Assembly (NCBI RefSeq): GCF_903893715.1
Contig: NZ_CAITNG010000112.1
Span: 62,001-126,000, forward strand
DNA: 64,000 bases
From: an uncultured Mucilaginibacter sp.
GTDB lineage: Bacteria > Bacteroidota > Bacteroidia > Sphingobacteriales > Sphingobacteriaceae
Reading direction: 5' to 3'
Part shown: piece after piece, positions 1 through 9,933 of the stretch
Numbering within the stretch: position 1 is the stretch's first letter
Layout of the letters: each line of letters begins with the position of its first letter
The notes under the pieces: model-generated
Seen by the model: only the letters and a program-made list of their open reading frames with translations
The model's database searches: none
What the model was told of the DNA's origin: nothing
Translations under genes and position numbers: made by a program

Positions 1-563
1 TCCAGCAGGCCCATAATTTCGACAGATGTTTTAGTGTCGAGGTTACCCGTAGGCTCATCGGCTAAAATGATGGATGGGTTATTGATAAGCGCCCTGGCTA
101 CGGCCACACGCTGGCGCTGCCCGCCCGAAAGCTCATTGGGTTTGTGCTCCACACGGTTGCCCAAGCCTACGTTCTCTAAAGCTTTGCGCGCACGGTCAAC
201 ACGCACTTGTTTTTTTACGCCTGCATAAACCAGCGGAAGACCCACATTGTCTAACGCGGTGTTACGTGGCAGTAAGTTAAACGTTTGGAAAACGAAGCCT
301 ATTTCTTTGTTGCGCACTTCGGCCAACTGGTTGTCGCTCATGCGGCTTACGTCAATGCCATTCAAGATATAAACACCTTTGGTTGGGGTATCCAAACAGC
401 CCAAAATATTCATCAAGGTTGATTTGCCTGAACCTGAAGGACCCATTAAAGCAACAAACTCGCCCTTGTTAATGGTGAGCGATACCGATTTTAAGGCATG
501 AATAATTTCGGCACCGATAACATATTTGCGACCTATATCTTTAATGGTAATTAATGGCTCCAT
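1..563 (-). CDS. ABC transporter ATP-binding protein, LolD/MacB type (3' end beyond window)
   Basis: This is the ATPase of an ABC exporter-like complex (LolD/MacB/FtsE-type family), which drives lipoprotein release or macrolide/peptide export at the inner membrane. About 187 N-terminal residues are visible, read leftward off the window edge. Visible motifs are Walker [10 protein letters not shown] (about residues 41-49), the Q-loop in FVFQTFNLL, the signature LSGGQ (about 145-149), and Walker B ILADEP followed by TGNLDT. The GNLDT H-side context is typical of the LolD/MacB branch. The ATG at 561-563 gives the usual MEPLITIKD start. The permease partner is not in the window, so the substrate cannot be assigned. 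Confidence 0.93.
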   Translation of the reverse strand, partial: MEPLITIKDIGRKYVIGAEIIHALKSVSLTINKGEFVALMGPSGSGKSTLMNILGCLDTPTKGVYILNGIDVSRMSDNQLAEVRNKEIGFVFQTFNLLPRNTALDNVGLPLVYAGVKKQVRVDRARKALENVGLGNRVEHKPNELSGGQRQRVAVARALINNPSIILADEPTGNLDTKTSVEIMGLL

Positions 564-698
564 CCGTTTTTGTTTTGTTTGACTAAGATATGGTATGTTA
601 TGTTACAAGAGAAAAGAAATTAGTTTGCCATCCCATGAATGGAAATAGCGATATAACGGACGACCAATAATAAAACCAGCCACATCAAATCTACCCAA

Positions 699-2347
699 TT
701 ACTCTTTGCGTACTATTTTGTTGTCCACCTCAATTTCACTTAATATACCCGGGGCATTAGTTGAGTTAGTGAAGCCTTTGCCAGAGCTTGGGGCAGATAT
801 TTTGGCTAAATCATTATTAATCTGATCTAATTGTTTAAATAAGCTGTTAATTTCCTTTAAGTGCGAATTGAATATCTTGACCTTGTTATTATAAGCGTCA
901 ATTTTATAATTGTTAAGTACGGCATCCGCTTTTTTGGACGTGTCGGTAGGTAAATAACTATAAGGGGACAAATTGCTGATTGTAGTTTGTATTGGGGTGA
1001 GCGAGGGTGTCGTATCTTTCGCATCAATCCCTTGCAGCACAAGGCGTACGGGGTCGGGGTTATAAGCTACCAGACTTTTGTATTCATCAACAATTGTTGT
1101 CGTGGTTTTGCGCTGATTTGTATAGGTGTTGGCTATAATATTGTTTTTGACATTGTCTTTAAACCCGTTAAATAGAAGCGAAGTAAAATCATAGGCTTTA
1201 GTACGCAACACAGCGTTTTGTACCGAATAGTAATTGCCTAAAGATTGATCTTTGGTGTACAGTACGCCCAAATTGGTACTCAATAGCTGAAAACCCGGAA
1301 CAGCCCCTGTTACGGACAAATCGGTTTCATTGCCAAAGTTATAAAATTGTTTTCCTGTAATTTCAAGGTCATCAATCCGCTCGTATGATGACAGAAAATA
1401 TAACCTATACCTTTGAAATTCTTTATCAGGGTCGTCGATCTGCGCGTAACAGTTTTGAAGAAACGATTGCACCGATTTATCGTCAAAAACCTGATAGATA
1501 TTGGCATTATTGCCCGGTCTCCATCTTAAAAGAGAAATTTTTCCTTTAAACTGAACCTGGAGCGTATTATTAACTTTTAATGAGTCGAATAATTTGACTA
1601 AAAAATAAGTAACCTGCGTGTTTGATTGTAATTGGTGTCCGGTATTAATTAAAGCTGATAGGCTATCCTGAATAGACAAATAATTTTCGGTATTGTTCCA
1701 AAATGATGGCTCTAACGGTGGAACAAGTAAACGGTCGGTTTTAGTATCAACAAAATAAAAGTCCCCAAAGGGTAAACATTTTGAAAATTGTTCTCGAGCA
1801 AAGAAAAGCCCGTCATGGCCGTTGAATCCATTTTCAACAAAAAATTCAATACTTTATTGTTTTGTAATTTAAGGCTCAGGTTTTCCAGCGACTCAAAACT
1901 CGTATTTTCTTTTTCGGGAATAATTATGGGTATATAGCACGCGTCGTTTTGTTGTCCCTTTAGCGAAACAAAATCTTTCTTGACAATGGCTGATGTTTCA
2001 TCTTCTGCATTTTGACCATAAAAAGAAATAGTATCCCCTTTGCTTATCGACACATCTTTTATCTTTTGCTCGCCCGGTTGCAATTTAACCAACGACTTCA
2101 GCTTAAAATTGCCCGACTTTTTGGTAATCTTGTAAAACACCGTGATACCAGCTTTGGTAGTATTTTTAATCCTGAATTTAAAGCCATCGGCTATTGCCAG
2201 TACTGGAAAAAGCGTTGTAAAAAGCAATAAAACAAAACAAAAATGTTTTTGCTTTTTTTGTCCGCAATCATTTTTGTATCCAATCGATTCGACGTATTGC
2301 AATAAGGGAGGCTGTTTACCTTTATTACCAAATGAGCATTTAAACAT
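699..2347 (-). pseudogene. Secreted protein of unknown function, broken by a frameshift
   Basis: Two same-strand reading frames read as one protein with the frame lost in the middle. The upstream part (2347-1712) carries a hydrophobic export segment (FVLLLFTTLFPVLAIA) and then a beta-rich region, and ends in an implausible tail. The downstream part is open well upstream of its first start-like codon (TTG, 1679) and reads FYFVDTKTDRLLVPPLEPSF before SIQDSLSALIN. One extra base in the G4 run (C4 at 1763-1766 on the + strand), or a shift up to about 1815, joins them. The true N-terminus is unclear: an ATG at 2271 would be in frame only if the A7 run at 2253-2259 were one base longer. No family was recognised. 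It could be a decayed gene or a sequence error. Confidence 0.6.
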
Positions 2348-2468
2348 GGTGATTTTCTTTAAATAAACTTATTTGAAAGCTTATTGTTTGATTATTGGAT
2401 ACCAATTGCCGCCCATGCATTTAAACGCACAGGCAGCAGAGAGGCAAGTTTAAAACACAAGGTTTTCA

Positions 2469-3017
2469 CTATTTTCCGATTTCGACGCGGCGGTTCTTTT
2501 CACGCCCTTCTTCGGTGCTGTTATCAGCAACGGGATTTTTGGTACCATAGCCCTTACCTGTAATTTGTGCTGCGGTTACGCCCGAATTAAGCAAGTATAA
2601 TTTAACTGCATTGGCCCGGTCTTGTGACAGCGTCATATTATGCTTTGGTGTGCCTTCTATCGAGGCATATCCTTTTAAAGCGAGTTTTATACCCGGATTA
2701 GTTCTCAGTACAGAGGCTACCTGATCCAATATGGCATACGAGCTTGTTTTTAATACACTCGAATCAAATTCGAACTGGATGGTAACCTTATTGTTATTAT
2801 CAAAACTTAAAGTTGGTGGCTGCGGAGCGGGCGGCGCGACCTGTGCCGGTTTTACTACAGGAGCCTGTTTAGGCGTCTCGGCAGTCGTCGCAGGTTTTAC
2901 CACCGGCGCTGGTTGGTCAGCAGGTTTTTGTGCCAGTTTTTTTGTTTTACACGCTTGTAAGGCCGCTAAGGCAAATAAAATTGTTATAAATAGAAGATTA
3001 GATTTTATAAGTTTCAT
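2469..3017 (-). CDS. OmpA-family peptidoglycan-associated lipoprotein
   Basis: This 182-residue outer-membrane lipoprotein probably tethers the outer membrane to peptidoglycan. It begins with a signal peptide and a lipobox ending in LQAC (Cys about 23). A Lys/Pro/Ala-rich linker follows (about 24-70), then a C-terminal OmpA domain (about 75-180) with the conserved stretch LSQDRANAVKLYLLNSGV and a REKNRRVEI ending. Its size and order match Pal-like proteins, but no tol genes are adjacent. It lies 99 bp downstream of the TPR gene on the same strand, so co-transcription is possible. Confidence 0.92.
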   Translation of the reverse strand: MKLIKSNLLFITILFALAALQACKTKKLAQKPADQPAPVVKPATTAETPKQAPVVKPAQVAPPAPQPPTLSFDNNNKVTIQFEFDSSVLKTSSYAILDQVASVLRTNPGIKLALKGYASIEGTPKHNMTLSQDRANAVKLYLLNSGVTAAQITGKGYGTKNPVADNSTEEGREKNRRVEIGK

Positions 3018-3116
3018 GGTTGAATTTTTTTATTTTTTTTAAAAAATAGTTATCGGCCGTGTCCATAACCTGTTGATTAATTATTCGATATTTGTAGTGC
3101 ACCGCGTGCAAATTGT

Positions 3117-4829
3117 TTATTTGACTTTAGCTGTGGCCTCCTTGTTTGCAAAAAAGGCTTGCGCTTGTTTGTTATCAGGATTAATGTCTTTTGCCTTTCC
3201 AAAATTTTCCGCAGCTTTGGCATCGTCCTTTTCCTTGTATTCATAGTATGCTCCCAAATAAGCATAAGCTTCGCCCAGGTTTTTTTTGGTTCTATCGTCG
3301 GTTGGCGGTGTTACGGTTGCCAGCGCTATAAATTTTTCGTAGAATGGTTTTGCAAAACCTTGCAGGTTGTTCCTATCGGCATCTTCCATATCTTTGACCC
3401 TTGCCCTGTAAAGCATTACATCCGGAATTGGCCTTGCCATTGTCTTTTGCTGTACATAACTAAAAGCGGAGTCGGCTTTTACCAACAGTGTGGAATCAGC
3501 TTTGGGTTTATTTGCAGCGGTAGCACTACCGGGAGCAAAATACTGATCACTGTAAGCAAAATAGTAACTCATACCTTCTCTGAAATAGTCATTTAGTTTT
3601 GCTTTGTGCGAAGTTTCGATATAGTTTTTATAGGCATCGCCAGCCTGTGCATACTTTCGGTCGGTATAAAATATTTTGGCTATTTCAGTGTTCACATCAT
3701 CGCGAAAATTGCTGTCTAACATCGCGGCTTTTTGCAGTGTTAAAATACCAAGGGAATCTTGGTTTGTTTTAATCTGCAAATGCCCTAGATATAAATAATC
3801 GCGCGGGATAATCCGCTTAGGATCGGCTTTGGCAATAAACATGTTGATGGCATCTAAGCCGGCCTGATAGTTCTTATTCTCGTAGGCGGAATAAGCGAGG
3901 TACCGGTACACGCGCAGGTTTGATTTGCTTGATTTTGCGATGTCATTCGCCACTTGTTCCAGTGTTTTATAATCACGTGCAAGTATCAAGAAGTCCGCAT
4001 AACGCATTTCAGATTCAAGCGACCGGTCGGTCAGGTCGAGGTACTTTTTATAATAATCGGCCCCCTCCTTAATTTTTTCTGGCGACATCGAGGGCTTCAG
4101 TTTAGCCCATAAAAGCTCAGTTTCGGCCAACTCCCGGTACGCAGGGCTAAAAGAGGCGTCAATGGCCAAGGCATCCTTTAGTTTTTGGATGCCATCCTCA
4201 AAGTTATAGGCTTGTTTCCATAATGCACCTATCGCAACTATCGCTTTTACCTCTTTGGGGTTGAGTGTTAAAGCTTGATTGTAATTGATATAGGCATTGT
4301 TGTTATCGTTTTCCACACGATAAGCATCGCCAAGGGCAATAAAATATTCGGGGTTATTCGTACCTAAATTCTTTTTGCTATTCAAAAGCGCTATGGCCGA
4401 TGCCGGATCAGGGTCAGGTTTTAAAAGGTATGCTTCGGCCATATATATAACCGGTTCTGCATTTTTACCTGTTAGTGATCCGGCTTTATCAAAATCAGCT
4501 TTTACCTCGGTCAAATTTTTGTCAGCTCGGGCTACCGCACCTATCCCGACATAGTTCAATGCGGATTTCGGGTTATCAGCGATACCCTTTTGAAACATAG
4601 ACATAGCTGTGTCGGGGTAGTCCTGTTTCAGGTAAATCCAGCCCAGATAAAAATAGTCTTCGTACTTTAACGGCGACGAAACCAGTAGTTTGTTTAATAT
4701 TGATTTAGCTTTCTGATACTGTTCAGCATCAATGGCTTTTTTAGCATCGGTTATGGTTTGCGCAAAAACGGATGATACCAATAACAACAGGCATACAGTG
4801 CTTACATAAGCTTTCTCTAATTTTTTCAT
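3117..4829 (-). CDS. Periplasmic tetratricopeptide-repeat protein
   Basis: This is a 570-residue exported TPR protein. The N-terminus is a clear signal peptide (VSTVCLLLLVSSVFAQ). From about residue 25 onward, helical repeats follow with TPR spacing, for example YLGWIYLKQDYPDTAMSMFQ, YIALGDAYRVE and AYINYNQALTLNP. The last repeat near the C-terminus (AYLGAYYEYKEKDDAKAAEN) is also TPR-like. Such proteins act as periplasmic scaffolds, but no partner is evident beyond the OmpA lipoprotein downstream. The ATG at 4829 directly precedes the signal peptide. Confidence 0.85.
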   Translation of the reverse strand: MKKLEKAYVSTVCLLLLVSSVFAQTITDAKKAIDAEQYQKAKSILNKLLVSSPLKYEDYFYLGWIYLKQDYPDTAMSMFQKGIADNPKSALNYVGIGAVARADKNLTEVKADFDKAGSLTGKNAEPVIYMAEAYLLKPDPDPASAIALLNSKKNLGTNNPEYFIALGDAYRVENDNNNAYINYNQALTLNPKEVKAIVAIGALWKQAYNFEDGIQKLKDALAIDASFSPAYRELAETELLWAKLKPSMSPEKIKEGADYYKKYLDLTDRSLESEMRYADFLILARDYKTLEQVANDIAKSSKSNLRVYRYLAYSAYENKNYQAGLDAINMFIAKADPKRIIPRDYLYLGHLQIKTNQDSLGILTLQKAAMLDSNFRDDVNTEIAKIFYTDRKYAQAGDAYKNYIETSHKAKLNDYFREGMSYYFAYSDQYFAPGSATAANKPKADSTLLVKADSAFSYVQQKTMARPIPDVMLYRARVKDMEDADRNNLQGFAKPFYEKFIALATVTPPTDDRTKKNLGEAYAYLGAYYEYKEKDDAKAAENFGKAKDINPDNKQAQAFFANKEATAKVK

Positions 4830-5052
4830 GATCTTTTAATTTAATAGTTAAATTACAAGGCAATAATCAGCGCCTCACCAAGATAGCGCGCATGTGCAAG
4901 CAAAAGGACTGGCATAGATTAAGTCCGTCCATACCTTTACAATTGAAGTAACGCATACGGCGCTTTACACAAAAGCCCGCATAAAACGCACTTTCTAAAA
5001 CAGGTAAGGAAAAAGCGGTGACTAACCAATCAGCAAATTGCGGAGGAATTTG
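4830..5052. other. Gap with nothing recognised
   Basis: About 220 bp lie between the TPR gene start and a small membrane ORF. No repeat, hairpin with a T-run or convincing promoter was found. Confidence 0.4.
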
Positions 5053-5439
5053 TCAGATCCGGAAGATGCGGAAAACGAGATAAGAATATTGTTTGTTTCG
5101 GGGATGATATAACTCGGGGGGAATTAACCGGCTAATGAGTTCGAGCAAAACAAACCCGCTAAAAATAACTAATAAAATAACCGATACTGACTTAATTATA
5201 TGATGCTGGTCGTCATCAAGGGTGGATCTGTCAATCATCTGTACAAAAACCATGTTTTGGTAGCTGCAATTAACCGTTGGTTTGCTAAAGCCAATGCCGT
5301 TAAAAGCTGACGCTCTGTTAGACAGCGAAGTATTACAATTAGGGATAAAGAACAGGTATGCAAGGGCGCAAAAAAGATATGTCATCAAAAAAAACATAGC
5401 CTGACGCCCCGACAAAATATGCGACTTACCCTTTTTCAT
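5053..5439 (-). CDS. Small putative membrane protein, unknown
   Basis: This 128-codon ORF predicts two hydrophobic segments (about residues 14-32, FFLMTYLFCALAYLFFIP, and about 86-104, VSVILLVIFSGFVLLELI) around a polar loop with two Cys. It starts with a plausible ATG (MKKGKSH). No family was recognised. It stands alone, about 90 bp upstream of nothing related, with gatC reading the same way. It could be a genuine orphan or a chance ORF; the ordered hydrophobicity and start favour a real gene. Confidence 0.42.
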   Translation of the reverse strand: MKKGKSHILSGRQAMFFLMTYLFCALAYLFFIPNCNTSLSNRASAFNGIGFSKPTVNCSYQNMVFVQMIDRSTLDDDQHHIIKSVSVILLVIFSGFVLLELISRLIPPELYHPRNKQYSYLVFRIFRI

Positions 5440-5531
5440 TGATTATTATAACGAACGATGATGAACGTTGTGATAAAATTATGAATAAAAACCGTTTATA
5501 AAAAGCAATGTTTTATTAAGTTTTCCCAAAA

Positions 5532-5819
5532 CTACCCAATCACTTTCGCCACCTTAAAATAATCGGCATCGTGCACAGGTGCGTTTGATAATGCTTCTTC
5601 ATGGCTAATTTCCTGTTTCAGCACATCTTCGCGGAAGTTGTTTACGGTATCGGTCATGTACACCAAGGGTTCAACGCCCGTGGTATCCACCTCGTTCAGT
5701 TTGGCCATAAAATCGAGTATGTTGCCCATATCGCCAATCAGTTCTTCGCGCTCGGTATCGGTAACCTCCAGGCGGGCCAGGTGGGCAATTTTGTCGACGG
5801 TATCTTTATCTATCTTCAT
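5532..5819 (-). CDS. gatC: Asp/Glu-tRNA amidotransferase subunit GatC
   Basis: GatC is the small subunit of the GatCAB amidotransferase, which converts Glu-tRNA(Gln) and/or Asp-tRNA(Asn) to the amidated form. The 95-residue length fits, as do the N-terminal VDKIAHLARLEVTDTE and the central FMAKLNEVDTTGVEPLVY. It overlaps the upstream acyltransferase gene by 4 nt (ATGA type), so translation is likely coupled. gatA and gatB are not in the window, which is common in Bacteroidota where the subunits are dispersed. Confidence 0.94.
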   Translation of the reverse strand: MKIDKDTVDKIAHLARLEVTDTEREELIGDMGNILDFMAKLNEVDTTGVEPLVYMTDTVNNFREDVLKQEISHEEALSNAPVHDADYFKVAKVIG

Positions 5820-6547
5820 GCTGTGGCAAATTTATCATTTATCAGGTTATAAACCATATCTTTCAGCATATCGGCATCGGCAATGGTCAAATTTGCGGTT
5901 TCGATGGGTTTGTGTACATAAATATCGCATACGCCGGGGCGGGTGCCAAGCTCAAAACCACTGTCGAACAACACTTTCCAGGTATTGAGTGAGGTAATGG
6001 GTATGATAGGTATCTTCAATTCAATCGCCAAGCGGAAAGGCCCGTTCTTAAACTCGTGCAATATGGGCGGGTAGTCGTCGCCAATCTTACCTTCAGGGAA
6101 TATCACCATCGAGCGGCCATTCTTTAAATGCTCCTCGGCCTTTTTAAATGCTTTAAAGGATGATATCTTACTATCCCGGTTAACCGGGATATCCAAAGTT
6201 TTTAAAAATATGGCGAAAAATGGATTGCTAAGCAGCTCTGCTTTGCTGATGAAGCTAAAATCGTTTTTAACCGCGATGCCCATCGACAAAATATCGAGGT
6301 TGGAAGTATGATTGGGGCAAATGATGTAATTGCGGGTCCAGTCGATAGGTTCTTCATACTTTATCCTGAAAAAGATACCCGAGGCCGTAGCGCTGATATA
6401 ACTGGCAATACGGCGCACCCGGTTCACGTTTTTGTAGCCCGAAGGCTTACGCGAGTAGATATATAGAAAGGGATAGAAAAGCGTAAGCGCGATAACAGCA
6501 GTAAATATGTAGTAGTAATTGTGCAGGCGGCGCAAAAAAAGAATCAT
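5816..6547 (-). CDS. 1-acyl-sn-glycerol-3-phosphate acyltransferase (PlsC family), copy 2
   Basis: This 243-residue lysophosphatidic-acid acyltransferase-family protein probably makes phosphatidic acid at the inner membrane. A hydrophobic N-terminus (about 10-30) is followed by the catalytic NHTSNLD (HX4D, about residues 79-85) and the substrate-binding FPEGKIG (about 149-155). It is closely similar to the next gene upstream (6587-7324), with the same FKNGPFRLAIELKIPIIP block, so the two are tandem duplicates. It is 39 bp downstream of that copy and overlaps gatC. Confidence 0.88.
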   Translation of the reverse strand: MILFLRRLHNYYYIFTAVIALTLFYPFLYIYSRKPSGYKNVNRVRRIASYISATASGIFFRIKYEEPIDWTRNYIICPNHTSNLDILSMGIAVKNDFSFISKAELLSNPFFAIFLKTLDIPVNRDSKISSFKAFKKAEEHLKNGRSMVIFPEGKIGDDYPPILHEFKNGPFRLAIELKIPIIPITSLNTWKVLFDSGFELGTRPGVCDIYVHKPIETANLTIADADMLKDMVYNLINDKFATA

Positions 6548-6586
6548 CTGGTTCAGTTTGCTTTAATATACGGGTGCGAGTAATCG

Positions 6587-7324
6587 TCAGATTTTACCAC
6601 TTTTAAACTTTCGGTCGATGATGTTAAAAACCTGTTCTTTTAAGGTGTCGGCGTCATCAACCGTCATGTTGGTGGTTTCGATAATTTTGTGGTAGTAAAT
6701 ATCGCAAATGCCGGGTTTGCTGCCACGCTCCAGACCGGTATCCCACAGCAGTTTCCAGGTATTGATACAGGTTACCGGGATAATGGGTATTTTTAATTCA
6801 ATCGCCAGACGAAACGGCCCGTTCTTAAACTCATTAAGTTGGGGCGGATAATCTTTAGGTATCTTTCCTTCCGGGAAGATGATCAGCGTCATCCCTTTTT
6901 TAAGGTTTTCTTCGGCTTTTTTAAAGGCACGGAAAGATGACATTTTGCTTTCACGGTTAACCGGTATATCTATAGTGCGGAAGAAAAGACCAAGCCAGGG
7001 TTTGTGCAATAATTCTTCTTTACCTATATAATGGAAATTGTTTTTTGTGCCGAGCGTGGTTGCTGTGATATCGATATTCGACACGTGGTTAGGACAAATA
7101 ATATACGTGCGCGACCAGTCAATAGGCTCCTGGTAGGTGATACGATAGAAAATACCTGAAATGGCCGAACTCAGGAAACCGCATATCTTCCTGAAAATGT
7201 TCATGATAGGATAACGCTCAGGCTTGCGCGAGAAATAATACAGACAGGGATAGAATATAATTAAAAAAAGACCAACGCTATAGCGGTAATAACGGCCATG
7301 CAGTTTTTTTAACATTGTTTTCAT
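6587..7324 (-). CDS. 1-acyl-sn-glycerol-3-phosphate acyltransferase (PlsC family), copy 1
   Basis: This is the first gene of a three-gene minus-strand unit (plsC-plsC-gatC). It is 245 residues long, with a membrane-proximal N-terminus, catalytic NHVSNID (HX4D) and FPEGKIP. It parallels the downstream copy along its whole length. Both copies keep the catalytic His and Asp, so both should be active. They may differ in acyl-chain preference, but this cannot be seen from sequence. It is divergent from trpS with only 40 bp between the starts. Confidence 0.88.
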   Translation of the reverse strand: MKTMLKKLHGRYYRYSVGLFLIIFYPCLYYFSRKPERYPIMNIFRKICGFLSSAISGIFYRITYQEPIDWSRTYIICPNHVSNIDITATTLGTKNNFHYIGKEELLHKPWLGLFFRTIDIPVNRESKMSSFRAFKKAEENLKKGMTLIIFPEGKIPKDYPPQLNEFKNGPFRLAIELKIPIIPVTCINTWKLLWDTGLERGSKPGICDIYYHKIIETTNMTVDDADTLKEQVFNIIDRKFKSGKI

Positions 7325-7364
7325 TCCGCATCAAAAATAGAAAAAATACTTACTTTCGCGCTAT

Positions 7365-8360
7365 ATGGAAACTGTTGTCAGCGGTATTCGTTCTACCGGC
7401 AAATTACATTTAGGAAATTATTACGGAGCTGTACAAAACTTCGTAAAGATGCAGCACGAGCATAACTGCTTTTTTTTTATTGCCGACTGGCATTCTTTAA
7501 CTACACACCCTAACCCGGCCGACCTGCACGGAAACGTAAAGCAAGTATTGGTTGAATATCTGGCCGCGGGCATTGACCCTGAAAAAGCTACGATATATAT
7601 ACAGTCGGAAGTACCGGAAATAGCAGAACTATACCTTTATTTAAACATGAACGCCTATTTAGGCGAATTGGAACGTGCTACATCGTTTAAAGATAAGGTG
7701 CGCGACAATCCGGATAACGTGAATGCGGGGCTGCTTACCTACCCTGTGTTAATGGCAGCCGATATTTTGATACATAAAGCCACCAAAGTGCCTGTAGGTA
7801 AAGACCAGGAACAGCATTTGGAAATGGCCCGCACCTTTGGCAACCGTTTTAACCGGATGTACAACAACGAATACTTCCCCGAACCATACGCTTTTAACTT
7901 TAGCGCTAAACTGGTAAAGATACCGGGATTGGACGGCAAGGGCAAAATGGGCAAATCGGAAGGGGAAGCCAACGCTGTTTATTTGTCTGATAGCCCGGAA
8001 GTAATCCGCAAAAAGGTGATGCGTGCTGTTACCGATGCAGGGCCGACCATCGAAAACCAACAAAAGCCCGACGAGATACAAAACCTGTTCGATTTGATGA
8101 AAGTTGTATCGACACCCGATACCCTGCAGCATTTTGACGACTTGTATAACAAAATGCAGATACGCTACGGCGACCTGAAGAAGCAATTGGCCGAAGACAT
8201 GATTATAGCTACCGCCCCCATGCGCGAACGCATTGAGGCTATTGCCAACGATGAAGTTTACCTGCGCCAGGTATCCATATATGGCGCTATAAAAGCCCGT
8301 GAAAGCGCACAGAAAACTATTAAAGAGGTACGGGAGATTATTGGGTTTAGGAAGTTTTAA
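7365..8360 (+). CDS. trpS: Tryptophanyl-tRNA synthetase
   Basis: TrpRS is a class I aminoacyl-tRNA synthetase that charges tRNA(Trp). The 331-residue length fits the bacterial short form. The HIGH-type motif is HLGNYYG (about residues 15-21) and the KMSKS-type loop is KMGKS (about 194-198). The signature GLLTYPVLMAADIL is present. The start METVVSGIRSTGKLHLGN is the usual beginning. A near-consensus box (TACTTTCG) lies just upstream of the ATG in the 40-bp divergent gap. Confidence 0.97.
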   Translation: METVVSGIRSTGKLHLGNYYGAVQNFVKMQHEHNCFFFIADWHSLTTHPNPADLHGNVKQVLVEYLAAGIDPEKATIYIQSEVPEIAELYLYLNMNAYLGELERATSFKDKVRDNPDNVNAGLLTYPVLMAADILIHKATKVPVGKDQEQHLEMARTFGNRFNRMYNNEYFPEPYAFNFSAKLVKIPGLDGKGKMGKSEGEANAVYLSDSPEVIRKKVMRAVTDAGPTIENQQKPDEIQNLFDLMKVVSTPDTLQHFDDLYNKMQIRYGDLKKQLAEDMIIATAPMRERIEAIANDEVYLRQVSIYGAIKARESAQKTIKEVREIIGFRKF

Positions 8361-8526
8361 TTCCTTAACTCATCTGTTGATGCCCTTTGGACCTAACGGG
8401 GAAATAATTGTATGTTAATCCATACAATAAATATTTTCACATTGTTTTAATTGTAATTTTAACAATAATTTTTATCTATATTGCATAAGTTTTTTTCATA
8501 GAAATAAAACTCTACCTGGACGACTT

Positions 8527-9933
8527 ATGACTAATACCCTAACCCGACTGTTGATCAGTTTTTGCTTTGCGATATTCATTATGTCGTGCAAACAAAAACC
8601 TGTTGCATCTGCCACAACAGCCGCCTATCAACACCAAATTGACAGCCTGATAGCCAAGGGGAAGAAGATACAAAGCGCACACATCGATTCGTTGCTTCCG
8701 ATAGCGAAGAAGCTGGACCAACTGGCAAATTTGAATTCGGACAAACCGGCGGCTATATATAGCGAGTTGTTTACGGCGCATTACTACTGGCTATCGGCTG
8801 AGCCTCAACAGTCGATGGAAATTGCGGTTAAATGTCTGGCCGATGCCGAAAAAGAGAGCTTAAAGGAGATTTACCCAGATATTTATAGCCTCATTTCGAA
8901 CCTGCACAAAGAGAATGGCAATTATAAAATGGCCTTCGAAGCTGATGCAAAAGGTTTAGACTGGGCCATTGCTAATCGCGATACCACTTCGATTATCGCG
9001 CTGTTAAGTTTAAAGGCGATGCTTACCCACACCCATCAGTTATTTCTGCACAGCAAAGCTTTAAACGACACTTCCATTAACCTGCAGTTTTCGGCGTTAA
9101 AAATGGCCGAGTCGAGCCCAAAATATGAAAGTATGCGTATCCGTTTTTACGACAACATATCGCAGTACTACCTTGACAATAAAAACTATGATAAAGCCAT
9201 TTTTTACGGCAACAAGGGTGTGGCGTTGGCGTTAAAACATAACCAACCACGCTCGTTAACTTACGCATACTCCTGGCTGGGCGAGGCATATTACTACAAA
9301 GGCGATAAAGTTAAGGGGCTCGATTATTTAAACAATGCCCTGTCTATTTCGCGATCAATTAAAGAGCCCTACCGTATCATGGAAATTTACAGCCATCTGT
9401 ACGATTGTTATTATTCTTCGGGGGATTATAAGAAAGCACTTGCAATGCTAACTATATCGAGGGACATGCGTGACTCGTTACAGGTAAGCATGAACGAAAA
9501 ACAGATCAGTGAACTGCAGATCAAGTACGAATCGGTAAAAAAGGACAAGAAAATTGTATCCATGGGTCATGATGAAGATGTAAAAAACCGGTTAATCATG
9601 GTGATATTAAGTGGCTCGTTGATTTTTGTTATCTTTTCGGTGCTGTTGTTTTTGCAATATCGTTTTATTAGTCGCAACAACCGCCTGATAAGCTTGAGCA
9701 ACGAGCAGAAAGGAAAAGCGCTCGAAAATATAGCACATATCCAATCTCACGAGCTAAGAAAGCCGCTGGCTTCGATAATGGGATTGATCAACCTGATTAA
9801 AGCGATGGATTATGAATTGGACAAAGAGTGCATTTTAAAGCTTGAAGAAGCCGGACGAGAACTGGATGCAAAAATTCACGCAGTGCTTGAGCATATTGAT
9901 AACGAACAAGTTGCCAACAACAATCACAAATGA
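8527..9933 (+). CDS. TPR lipoprotein with membrane segment and isolated HisKA-like domain
   Basis: This 468-residue protein has a lipoprotein-type signal (lipobox near IMSC), then TPR-like repeats (about 60-330, e.g. YSWLGEAYYYKGDKVKGLDYL). One transmembrane helix follows (about 357-378, MVILSGSLIFVIFSVLLFLQ), and then a short cytoplasmic HisKA-like helix with H-box QSHELRKPLASIMGL. The protein stops about 45 residues after the H-box and carries no HATPase domain. In this family (Bacteroidota TPR sensor kinases) an ATPase domain normally follows. It could be a phosphotransfer or dimerisation partner, or a truncated kinase. The 116 bp downstream contain no remnant of the missing domain that I could see. 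Confidence 0.82.
   Translation: MTNTLTRLLISFCFAIFIMSCKQKPVASATTAAYQHQIDSLIAKGKKIQSAHIDSLLPIAKKLDQLANLNSDKPAAIYSELFTAHYYWLSAEPQQSMEIAVKCLADAEKESLKEIYPDIYSLISNLHKENGNYKMAFEADAKGLDWAIANRDTTSIIALLSLKAMLTHTHQLFLHSKALNDTSINLQFSALKMAESSPKYESMRIRFYDNISQYYLDNKNYDKAIFYGNKGVALALKHNQPRSLTYAYSWLGEAYYYKGDKVKGLDYLNNALSISRSIKEPYRIMEIYSHLYDCYYSSGDYKKALAMLTISRDMRDSLQVSMNEKQISELQIKYESVKKDKKIVSMGHDEDVKNRLIMVILSGSLIFVIFSVLLFLQYRFISRNNRLISLSNEQKGKALENIAHIQSHELRKPLASIMGLINLIKAMDYELDKECILKLEEAGRELDAKIHAVLEHIDNEQVANNNHK

Noticed and set aside
1755-1815. Programmed ribosomal frameshift in the gene at 699-2347
   Set aside because: No heptameric slippery site with a downstream structure was seen; loss of one base is the simpler explanation.
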